DNA from: Rhodospirillaceae bacterium CCH5-H10
Lineage (GTDB): Bacteria > Pseudomonadota > Alphaproteobacteria > Reyranellales > Reyranellaceae
Length of the DNA: 15,703 nt
Assembly (NCBI GenBank): GCA_001557035.1
Contig: LSKJ01000634.1
Span: 1 to 15,703, forward strand
Direction of reading: 5' to 3'
The first letter of the stretch is position 1. Each line of letters begins with the position of its first letter. This document shows, piece after piece, positions 7,945 through 13,851 of the stretch. A program made the position numbers and the translations under genes. The notes beneath the pieces are model-generated. The model did not search any database and had not been told where the DNA came from. It saw nothing but the letters and a program-made list of their open reading frames with translations.

Positions 7945-8000
7945 GGCAGACCGCCATTGGCCTGCCCGAAATTCAGGAGCCGCCCGTCATTGGGCGCCTC
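7945..8000 (-). promoter_or_regulatory. Tandem-hexaloop RNA element, predicted NasT (ANTAR) binding site
   Basis: Two hairpins lie in series on the minus strand. P1 (8000-7977) has the core CGCCC/GGGCG (7996-7981) with hexaloop AATGAC, plus three outer pairs (GAG/CTC) beyond a single mismatch. P2 (7966-7945) has the 8-bp stem GGCAGGCC/GGTCTGCC, one G-U, with hexaloop AATGGC. Fourteen bases separate the two cores. Both loops have A at position 1 and G at position 4, the conserved pattern bound by ANTAR proteins. The terminator follows 9 bases later. With nasT next door, this is the expected antitermination target. Base pairing is seen directly; NasT binding is inferred from known ANTAR RNAs. 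Confidence 0.88.
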
Positions 8001-8011
8001 GCTGACAAGAC

Positions 8012-8027
8012 AGCAGGAAGCATGCCA
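8012..8027 (-). promoter_or_regulatory. Sigma-54 promoter candidate for nasS-nrtABC
   Basis: The minus strand reads TGGCATGCTTCCTGCT. It keeps the invariant GG and GC separated by ten bases, and matches TGGCA-N6-TGC around them; it departs from the consensus TGGCAC-N5-TTGC at two positions. Placing the C of the GC at -12 puts the start near 8001, one base before hairpin P1. The fit between promoter and leader makes it more credible than the motif alone. Confidence 0.62.
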
Positions 8028-8106
8028 AGCGGCGGGCGCGCCGAGATCAATCGCGAAGCGTCTGATCTGGTTGAAGAAATCGGCGAGGACGCGCCACGGC
8101 GTCGAA

Positions 8107-8128
8107 ATCACATCCGAATGGTTGTGAT
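8107..8128. promoter_or_regulatory. Inverted repeat, candidate activator site upstream of the nasS promoter
   Basis: ATCACA and TGTGAT form six-base arms separated by ten bases. The site lies about 107-127 bases upstream of the predicted nasS start, the usual distance for an enhancer bound by a sigma-54 activator. The sequence does not closely match the NtrC consensus (TGCAC/GTGCA), so the protein is not identified. Confidence 0.35.
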
Positions 8129-8183
8129 AGCGCCTGCCCGCTTGCGCGCCAGTGCCGCCAAAGAGGCAGGCACATCCGTACCC

Positions 8184-8287
8184 TGTCATCCTGAGCGCAG
8201 CGAAGGATCTACCGCCCACTACGCGCTCGGTAGCAACCGACCTTACATGGTCGTTCGGTGAGGTCCTTCGCTGCGCTCAGGACGACA
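8184..8287. repeat. CATCCTGAG-type inverted repeat between nasT and the nasS leader
   Basis: Arms of about 27 bases, 8184-8210 (containing CTGAGCGCAGCGAAGGA) and 8261-8287 (containing TCCTTCGCTGCGCTCAGGA), face each other across 50 bases. The right arm ends five bases from the nasT stop. This is a dispersed alphaproteobacterial-style palindrome. In the nasT transcript it would form a strong hairpin, so it may terminate or stabilise that mRNA and insulate the downstream leader. There is no U-run, so it is not a classical intrinsic terminator. Confidence 0.75.
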
Positions 8288-8292
8288 GAGGA

Positions 8293-8880
8293 TCAGAACT
8301 TCAGCGCCTTCGCGTAGGTGAGAAGGTCCTGCGCCACTTCGCCGATGCGCTTGTTCTGGTCCATGGCGAGCTTGCGCAGCAGCTTGTAGGCGGCCTCCTC
8401 GCCGATCCCCTTCTGCTCCATCAGGAAGCCCTTGGCGCGATCGACGGTCTTGCGCTCGACCAGCGACAGGCGCGCGCGGTCGAGTTCCTCGCGCATCGCG
8501 TGATAGCGATTGAAGTGCGCAACTGCGACGTCGACGACCGGCTGCACGCGGTCCTGCGTCAATCCCTTCACGACATAGGCGGAAACGCCCGCCTCCATGC
8601 CGGCGGCGATGGTCGCGGGATCGGAGCGGTCGGCGAACAGGGCGATCGGGCGCGGCTGCTGTTCCGTCGTGCGCCGCAGGTCCTCGATCGCGTCGCGGCT
8701 GGGACTGTCGATGCTGACCACGATGACGTCGGGTTGCAGGTTATTGACGCGCGTCGCGAGGTCGTGGGTGCCGTCGAGCCGCGCCAGCAGCACGTAGCCG
8801 GCATCGCGCAGTCCCAACTCCACGATTTCGGCGCGGGTGGGATTGTCGTCGATCAGGACTACGGACAACGGCTTCGACAC
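8293..8880 (-). CDS. nasT: NasT, ANTAR-domain transcription antiterminator
   Basis: The protein has 195 residues. Residues 5-120 form a response-regulator-like receiver with D11, D12, candidate phospho-acceptor D58 and K105. Residues 132-192 are the ANTAR domain: ERKTVDRAKGFLMEQKG, then EAAYKLLRKLAM. It binds paired hexaloop hairpins in nascent RNA and prevents termination; NasS restrains it without nitrate or nitrite. The GTG at 8880 is the only start that keeps the whole receiver strand; the upstream AGAGAG is a weak ribosome-binding site. It has its own predicted sigma-54 promoter (8914-8928). The target leader lies immediately downstream. Confidence 0.94.
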   Translation of the reverse strand: MSKPLSVVLIDDNPTRAEIVELGLRDAGYVLLARLDGTHDLATRVNNLQPDVIVVSIDSPSRDAIEDLRRTTEQQPRPIALFADRSDPATIAAGMEAGVSAYVVKGLTQDRVQPVVDVAVAHFNRYHAMREELDRARLSLVERKTVDRAKGFLMEQKGIGEEAAYKLLRKLAMDQNKRIGEVAQDLLTYAKALKF

Positions 8881-8913
8881 GGTCGGCGGATGCTCTCTTC
8901 GAGTCCGCGGGGC

Positions 8914-8928
8914 GCAACATCCGTGCCA
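8914..8928 (-). promoter_or_regulatory. Sigma-54 (-24/-12) promoter of nasT
   Basis: The minus strand reads TGGCACGGATGTTGC, an exact match to the consensus TGGCAC-N5-TTGC. The predicted start is near 8902, giving a 22-base 5' untranslated region before the nasT GTG at 8880. The element sits in the 65-base gap after the kinase gene. It implies that nasT needs a sigma-54 activator, most plausibly NtrC; no clear NtrC site was recognised upstream, inside the end of the kinase gene. Confidence 0.8.
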
Positions 8929-8945
8929 GCGATCCTGGAACGCGA

Positions 8946-10859
8946 CTAAGGTACTGATTCGACGAGCTTTCCGTCGGCCCAGCGGCCTGCGCGCGTCTTG
9001 CCCTCGGCGTCGGTGTACTGGCCATACCCGTTACGCTGACCATTGCGGAAGCCGCCCTCGTAGCGCTCGCGCTCGCCGATGCGCTCGACACCCGGCCCGT
9101 CGAGAAGGTCGGCATGGAACTCGCCGGCCCGCACGACATTCGGCTCGACCAGCATGCGCTGCAGCCCGAAGCCTTCGAGCCGGCCGCCGACGAAGTTGCC
9201 CTCCGACCGCTCGACGCCCGGCTTCTCGCGGATGCCGAGGCCGGTCGACTGGCCGTCCTTCCACTGGCCGGCATAGCGCGTGTCGTCGGCCAACCTGACC
9301 GTGCCGAGACCGTTCAGGCGGTCGGCGCTCCAGTCGCCGGCCTGGCGTTCTCCGTCGCCCAGTTCGGCGACCCCGAGACCCTGTCGCTTGCCGTCGGCAG
9401 CCTGGCCGACATAGCTCGCGCCGCCGCCATAGGTGAGACGTTCGCCGTTCTCGAGATCGGGCCGCCCGGCACGCGCCGCCACGATGCGCGCTTCGCCCGC
9501 CATGGCGCGCGCCGCCCGCGCCGCTTCCTCCGCGCGTTCGCCCAGGGCGCGGGCTTCGCTCGCCGCACGCTGCGCCTGGTCGACGAGCGCCTTCTGCGCG
9601 GAGGTGTCCGATGCAACCGGTGGCGGCGTCGGTACCGCAGGCGCAGGTGTGGCTGTCGAGGCCGTCGGTGGCGTTTCCCTCGGAGGGGCGACCGGCGCGC
9701 CGACCGGTACGGGCGCTGGCAGCGCTACCTGGGTCTCGACCTTCGGCTCGCCGAGGACACGCTCGCGAATCTGCGGCGCGTACTTCCAGGTCGCGATGGC
9801 TGCCAGCACCAGCAGCACGATCGGCAGCCGCCGTCGGGCAAAACCCTTTCGCCGCGTGACCGGTGCTTCGGTTTCAATCTCTTCCGTCGGCGGCCGGCTC
9901 GCACCGCCCAGACGCGGCGACGACGAGCCTGCCAGGGCGGGTTCGATCATCATGCGCTGCGTCGGCGCGTCCTCGGCCCGTGGCAGCGAGGCGCCGAACA
10001 GCGTGCGCCATTCGGAGATCGTCTGCGGCCGTTGCTCGGGTGCGAAAGCGAGGCCGCGATCGATCGCCGCCAGCATCGAACCGTCGAAACGGTCGGCATG
10101 AGTCACCGCAAGCGGACGATAGGGATCGCTGCCGACCCGGCTCACCGCCTCGGGCGGCGGAAAGCCCGCGATCGCATGATGCAGTACGGCAGCCGTCGAA
10201 TAGATGTCGGTCCACGGACCCTGCTTGCCGTCCATCGCATACTGTTCGATCGGCGCATATTGCGGCGTCAGGATGCTGGTGAGCGTGCGTGTCCGGCCGC
10301 CCATCGCCTGCCGCGCGGCGCCGAAGTCGATCAGGATCGGCACGCCGTCGCGGCGCACGATGACGTTCGACGGCTTGATGTCGCGATGCAGGAAGCCCTG
10401 GGCGTGGACGGCACCGAGACCGCTCAGCATGCCCTCCGTCAGGCTGCGCACCTCCTCCGGCTGCAGGCGCCGGCCGGGCTGGCGCAGGATCTGCGCAACG
10501 CTGTGGCCGTCCTCGAACTCCATGACGGTGTAGGCCGTGCCGTTGGCCTCGAAGTAGCGCAGCACCGGCACGATGTGGACATGGCGGAACCGAGCCAGGG
10601 CGCGCGCCTCGTCGAGGAAGCGCTCGCGACCCCAAGCGAAATCGTCGCCGTAGCGCGCGCTGCGCGGTGCGACCGTGCCATCCGGCCGGCGCATCGCGAA
10701 CTCGACCGGCATGTATTCCTTGATGGCGACGAACTTGGCGAGCTGGGTGTCGAAGGCCCGATAGGTGATGCCGAAGCCGCCATGGCCGATCAGCGCATCG
10801 AGACGATAGTCGCCGAGCTGCGTGCCCACCGGCAGGGCCTGATCGTGTTCTGCTGTCAT
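8946..10859 (-). CDS. Membrane-anchored Ser/Thr protein kinase with C-terminal MORN repeats
   Basis: The protein has 637 residues. Residues 18-290 are a Hanks-type kinase with intact catalytic parts: glycine loop GHGGFG (25-30), K47, HRDIKPSN (158-165) and DFG (178-180). A basic stretch precedes a single membrane helix at about 345-361. A Pro/Ala-rich linker follows (about 380-416), then an Ala/Arg/Glu-rich likely coiled coil (420-465), then six or seven MORN repeats to the end (GxGxxxxxDGxxYxGxW-type, about 483-633). Kinase inside and MORN domain outside the cytoplasmic membrane is the inferred topology. The ATG at 10859 is preferred; a TTG 12 bases earlier is also in frame. It sits upstream of nasT in the same direction, but nasT has its own promoter. 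Its substrate is unknown. Confidence 0.88.
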   Translation of the reverse strand: MTAEHDQALPVGTQLGDYRLDALIGHGGFGITYRAFDTQLAKFVAIKEYMPVEFAMRRPDGTVAPRSARYGDDFAWGRERFLDEARALARFRHVHIVPVLRYFEANGTAYTVMEFEDGHSVAQILRQPGRRLQPEEVRSLTEGMLSGLGAVHAQGFLHRDIKPSNVIVRRDGVPILIDFGAARQAMGGRTRTLTSILTPQYAPIEQYAMDGKQGPWTDIYSTAAVLHHAIAGFPPPEAVSRVGSDPYRPLAVTHADRFDGSMLAAIDRGLAFAPEQRPQTISEWRTLFGASLPRAEDAPTQRMMIEPALAGSSSPRLGGASRPPTEEIETEAPVTRRKGFARRRLPIVLLVLAAIATWKYAPQIRERVLGEPKVETQVALPAPVPVGAPVAPPRETPPTASTATPAPAVPTPPPVASDTSAQKALVDQAQRAASEARALGERAEEAARAARAMAGEARIVAARAGRPDLENGERLTYGGGASYVGQAADGKRQGLGVAELGDGERQAGDWSADRLNGLGTVRLADDTRYAGQWKDGQSTGLGIREKPGVERSEGNFVGGRLEGFGLQRMLVEPNVVRAGEFHADLLDGPGVERIGERERYEGGFRNGQRNGYGQYTDAEGKTRAGRWADGKLVESVP

Positions 10860-10926
10860 GGGTACGCGCAACCTCGGCCCCTAGATGCGCGCTCTTGCTC
10901 AACCGCACAAGCGGCCGAACGCGCGC

Positions 10927-11097
10927 TCAGCGGCTGGTGTTCGAGGCAGCAATCACGGCTTGCGGCCCGGCATCGCGATTTTCCGGCATCATCTGCATGA
11001 TCATGAGAAGGAGGCAGAGGCCGATCCCCGTAAGCATCGTGGCAGGCCCCGTGCGCAGATACGGTGTGGGCATCGAGGCCCGTCGCTCGTCCGCCAT
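10927..11097 (-). CDS. Small single-helix membrane protein
   Basis: I do not recognise this 56-residue protein. It starts MADERRASMPTPYLRTG, has one hydrophobic helix at about residues 20-37 (rich in Leu, Ile and Met), and ends in a short polar tail. The ATG at 11097 has GGAG nine bases upstream (11107-11110), which supports real translation. It lies 67 bases upstream of the kinase gene on the same strand and may be co-transcribed, suggesting a membrane partner, but this is inference. An upstream in-frame TTG at 11112 overlaps the ribosome-binding site and is rejected. Confidence 0.55.
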   Translation of the reverse strand: MADERRASMPTPYLRTGPATMLTGIGLCLLLMIMQMMPENRDAGPQAVIAASNTSR

Positions 11098-11332
11098 GTC
11101 GGACAACTCCAAAAAATAAGCTTCGTCAAAATTACTACGGCCAAGCGACCCTGAAATTGGGCCAAGCCTGAGCGAAGCTTAACTCAACTCGCCCTAAAAA
11201 TCCAACAAAGCCATGGAATCACAATGGGTTAATAGATGATGCGAAGAACAAAAGCGAACCCACAACTCCTTGCTATGCGCTTCGTGCGAATCGAACGCGA
11301 AGTCGGGCCGCAGGCAGGGTAGGATGCGCGCC
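11098..11332. other. Divergent intergenic region
   Basis: This 235-base gap separates the leftward small-protein/kinase genes from the rightward SDR gene. It is clearly more AT-rich than the rest of the window between about 11105 and 11240, as expected for a promoter region serving both directions. I see the ribosome-binding sites of both flanking genes but no -35/-10 pair or operator that I would defend. Confidence 0.5.
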
Positions 11333-12088
11333 ATGGATACAGCCCTTCCTCGCGACAATGTCCGCACCCTGGTTCTGACCGGTGCAAGCCGAGGCATCGG
11401 CCATGCGACGGTGAAGAAATTCAGCGCCAACGGCTGGCGGGTCATCACGATCTCTCGCCAGCCCTTCAGTGCGCTGTGCCCCTGGCCGAGCGGCGGCGAG
11501 AACCATGTCCAGCTCGACCTCGCCGATCCCGTCGATATCGGCCGCGGGATCGAGCAGATCCGCTCGCGCCTGGCCGGCGGCCGGCTCGATGCGCTGGTCA
11601 ACAACGCCGCCATCTCGCCTAAGGGCAAGGACGGCGCGCGGCTCGGCGCGATGGACACGCCGTTCGACCTGTGGCGGCAGGTCTTCAACGTCAATTTCTT
11701 CGCGCCCGTCGCGCTGGCCCGCGGGCTGGTCAACGAGCTGTCGACGGCGCAGGGCTGCGTCGTCAACGTCACCTCGATCGCCGGCAGCCGCGTCCATCCC
11801 TTCGCGGGATCCGCCTATGCGACGTCGAAGGCGGCGCTCGCCGCGCTGACGCGCGAGATGAGCCACGATTTCGGACCGCGCGGCATTCGCGTCAACGCGA
11901 TCGCGCCCGGCGAGATCGACACGGCGATCCTGTCGCCCGGCACCGAGAAGATCGTCGAGGAGCAGATCCCGATGCGTCGGCTCGGCACGCCCGACGAGGT
12001 CGCGGACGTGATTCACTTCCTTTGCGAGAAGGGATCGAGCTACGTTTCCGGGGCCGAGATCCAGATCAACGGCGGCCAGCACGTCTGA
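11333..12088 (+). CDS. SDR-family NAD(P)-dependent oxidoreductase
   Basis: The protein has 251 residues, the normal length of a classical short-chain dehydrogenase/reductase. The cofactor motif TGASRGIG is at 16-23, NNAA at 90-93, and the catalytic set is S148, Y162, K166 in SAYATSK context. The C-terminal INGGQHV ending is typical. The ATG at 11333 follows AGGA by eight bases; an ATG at 11324 in frame would add three residues. It leads the rightward cluster that continues, after a repeat, into the DUF1445 and DUF2848 genes. The substrate cannot be read from sequence; an alcohol/keto oxidoreduction of a small hydroxy acid would fit the neighbours. Confidence 0.92.
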   Translation: MDTALPRDNVRTLVLTGASRGIGHATVKKFSANGWRVITISRQPFSALCPWPSGGENHVQLDLADPVDIGRGIEQIRSRLAGGRLDALVNNAAISPKGKDGARLGAMDTPFDLWRQVFNVNFFAPVALARGLVNELSTAQGCVVNVTSIAGSRVHPFAGSAYATSKAALAALTREMSHDFGPRGIRVNAIAPGEIDTAILSPGTEKIVEEQIPMRRLGTPDEVADVIHFLCEKGSSYVSGAEIQINGGQHV

Positions 12089-12092
12089 AGTT

Positions 12093-12216
12093 CCTCCCCA
12101 TTCAAATGGGGAGGTGTCGACGTCAAACGGCGACGGAGGGGTCATGAGCCGCAGCAGGTTGCCCCTGACCCCACCGTCGCGGATTACCGCGCCACCTCCC
12201 CATCTGAATGGGGAGG
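12093..12216. repeat. Extragenic palindromic element, copy 2 (between SDR and DUF1445 genes)
   Basis: This 124-bp copy has the same plan as 3497-3615: end hairpins CCTCCCC...GGGGAGG (12093-12114 and about 12195-12216) and a central GACGGAGGGGTCA / TGACCCCACCGTC pairing. It starts five bases after the SDR stop and ends 19 bases before the next start. It could separate the expression of the flanking genes within one transcript. Confidence 0.85.
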
Positions 12217-12235
12217 AAATAACGAGGAGACCGTC

Positions 12236-13036
12236 ATGGACACGATGACCAACTTAAAGGGCGAGACCGGCCGCGACGCGCGACGCCGCATCCGTGCAGG
12301 CGCGGCCCGCCTGCCGACCTCCGGCATGGCGCCGGGCTACGTCCAGGGCAACCTCGCGATCCTGCCCAAGGCACTCGCCGCCGACTTCGCGCGCTTCTGC
12401 ATGCTCAATCCCAAGCCCTGCCCCCTGCTGGGACAGTCCGAGCCGGGCGACTGGCGGCTCCCGACGCTCGGCGAGGATCTCGACATCCGCACCGACATCC
12501 CGCTCTACCGCATCTGGAAGAACGGCGAGATGGTCGAGGAAGTGACCGATCTCAAGGGCGTCTGGCGCGACGATCTCGTCTCCTTCGTTCTGGGCTGCTC
12601 CTTCTCCTTCGAGGAGGCGCTGATCGAGAACGGCCTCGAGCTGCGCCACCAGAGCTGCAACACCAACGTCCCGATGTTCCGCACCAACATCGCATGCGCG
12701 CCCGCCGGTCCCTTCCACGGACCGATGGTCGTCTCGATGCGTCCGTTCAAGCCGGCCGACGCGATCCGCGCCGTCCAGGTCACGACGCGCTTCCCCTCGG
12801 TCCACGGCGCGCCCGTGCATCTCGGCAAGCCCGAGATGATCGGCATCAAGGACATCGGCAAGCCCGACTATGGCGACGCGGTGCCCGTGCGCGACGACGA
12901 GCTGCCCGTGTTCTGGGCCTGCGGCGTCACCCCGCAATCGGTCGTGGCGACGGTGAAGCCCGAGTTCTGCATCACCCACGCGCCGGGCTACATGCTGATC
13001 ACCGATCTGCTCAACTCGCGCCTGGCCGTTCTCTGA
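12236..13036 (+). CDS. DUF1445/UPF0317 putative hydro-lyase (D-glutamate cyclase-like family)
   Basis: The protein has 266 residues, full length for this family (usually 260-270). Conserved features are [14 protein letters not shown] (31-44), NPKPCPLLG (58-66) followed by [35 protein letters not shown], and the final APGYMLITD block. Members are annotated as putative hydro-lyases and are related to mammalian D-glutamate cyclase, which turns D-glutamate to 5-oxo-D-proline; the bacterial role is mostly untested. AGGAG six bases before the ATG supports the start. Two bases separate its stop from the DUF2848 gene, a strong sign that the two work together. Confidence 0.9.
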   Translation: MDTMTNLKGETGRDARRRIRAGAARLPTSGMAPGYVQGNLAILPKALAADFARFCMLNPKPCPLLGQSEPGDWRLPTLGEDLDIRTDIPLYRIWKNGEMVEEVTDLKGVWRDDLVSFVLGCSFSFEEALIENGLELRHQSCNTNVPMFRTNIACAPAGPFHGPMVVSMRPFKPADAIRAVQVTTRFPSVHGAPVHLGKPEMIGIKDIGKPDYGDAVPVRDDELPVFWACGVTPQSVVATVKPEFCITHAPGYMLITDLLNSRLAVL

Positions 13037-13038
13037 CG

Positions 13039-13725
13039 ATGGCACGCCTGGAATTCGAGGGCCACGCCAAGGGCGCGGTCGAGCAGGTCGCCGTCGACAT
13101 CGACAATCTCGTCATCGCCGGCTGGACCGGACGCGACGTGACCGCGCTCAATCATCACATCGAGGAGCTGAAGGCGATCGGCGTACAGCCGCCGTCGCGA
13201 GTGCCGATCTACTACCGCGCCGCCGCGCAGATGCTGACGCAGGCCGATCGCATCCAGGTGCTGGGCGAGGACAGTTCGGGCGAAGTCGAGCCCGTCCTGG
13301 TCGGTGCCGCCGACCGTCTCTGGGTCACGGTCGGGGCCGACCATACCGACCGCAAGGTCGAGAGCTACGGCATTGCCGTTTCCAAGCAGATGTGCGCCAA
13401 GCCGATCGGCCGCACCGCCTGGCGCTTTGAGGAGGTCGAGCCGCACTGGGACCTGCTGATTCTGCGCAGCTTCGTGCAGGAAGGCGGCAGGAAGGTCCTG
13501 TACCAGGAAGGCCCGCTGGCCAAGATCCGGGATCCGCGCGAGTTGATCTTCGGATGGAAAGACAACAAGCGCCTGCCCATGGGCGCCGTGATGTTCTGTG
13601 GCACCATGCCGGCAATCGGTGCCATCCGGCCCTCCTCGCGCTTCGAGATGGAGCTCGACGACCCGGTGCTCGGCCGCAAGATCACCCACGCCTACGACAT
13701 CGAGATCCTGCCGGTCATCGCCTGA
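13039..13725 (+). CDS. DUF2848-family protein, FAH-like C-terminal pattern
   Basis: The protein has 228 residues, matching the DUF2848 family, whose function is unknown to me. The C-terminal part reads LPMGAVMFCGTMPAIG followed by SSRFEMELDDPVLGRKI; this resembles the end of fumarylacetoacetate hydrolase-fold proteins (GDVIFTGTPxGVG, then a short beta segment and a GxxxxxV turn). Expected metal ligands of that fold were not confirmed. The ATG comes two bases after the DUF1445 stop, so translation is probably coupled. I infer a lyase, hydrolase or isomerase acting on the same small acid as its neighbour. Confidence 0.85.
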   Translation: MARLEFEGHAKGAVEQVAVDIDNLVIAGWTGRDVTALNHHIEELKAIGVQPPSRVPIYYRAAAQMLTQADRIQVLGEDSSGEVEPVLVGAADRLWVTVGADHTDRKVESYGIAVSKQMCAKPIGRTAWRFEEVEPHWDLLILRSFVQEGGRKVLYQEGPLAKIRDPRELIFGWKDNKRLPMGAVMFCGTMPAIGAIRPSSRFEMELDDPVLGRKITHAYDIEILPVIA

Positions 13726-13740
13726 AGGACATTCAGCGCG

Positions 13741-13762
13741 CCTCCCCATTTGAATGGGGAGG
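13741..13762. repeat. Solo end hairpin of the CCTCCCC/GGGGAGG element
   Basis: A 22-base near-perfect palindrome, CCTCCCCATT followed by TGAATGGGGAGG, matches the end hairpins of the elements at 3497-3615 and 12093-12216. It stands alone, with no central inverted repeat or second end. It lies 15 bases after the DUF2848 stop and may attenuate or stabilise the transcript before the CoA-transferase gene. Confidence 0.8.
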
Positions 13763-13851
13763 CATATGATTACACGCATGGCTTTGATGCAGGTCCGGCC
13801 TTGCGTGGACGGCGCCGGTAAACGTACGTTCAGTCCCTTCGGGAGGAACAA

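Noticed and set aside
7868..7957. N-terminal 30-residue extension of NasS from an ATG at 7957
   Set aside because: It lies in hairpin P2, the terminator and the U-run, has no ribosome-binding site, and does not resemble the family. The GTG at 7867 has GGAG at good spacing.
8946..10859. The kinase as a phage-defence or toxin component
   Set aside because: No defence gene neighbours it and the MORN/membrane layout fits envelope signalling better; nothing in the sequence supports defence.
10860..10871. TTG start adding four residues to the kinase
   Set aside because: A nearby ATG at 10859 leaves the kinase domain complete and the TTG abuts the only GAGG, too close for initiation.
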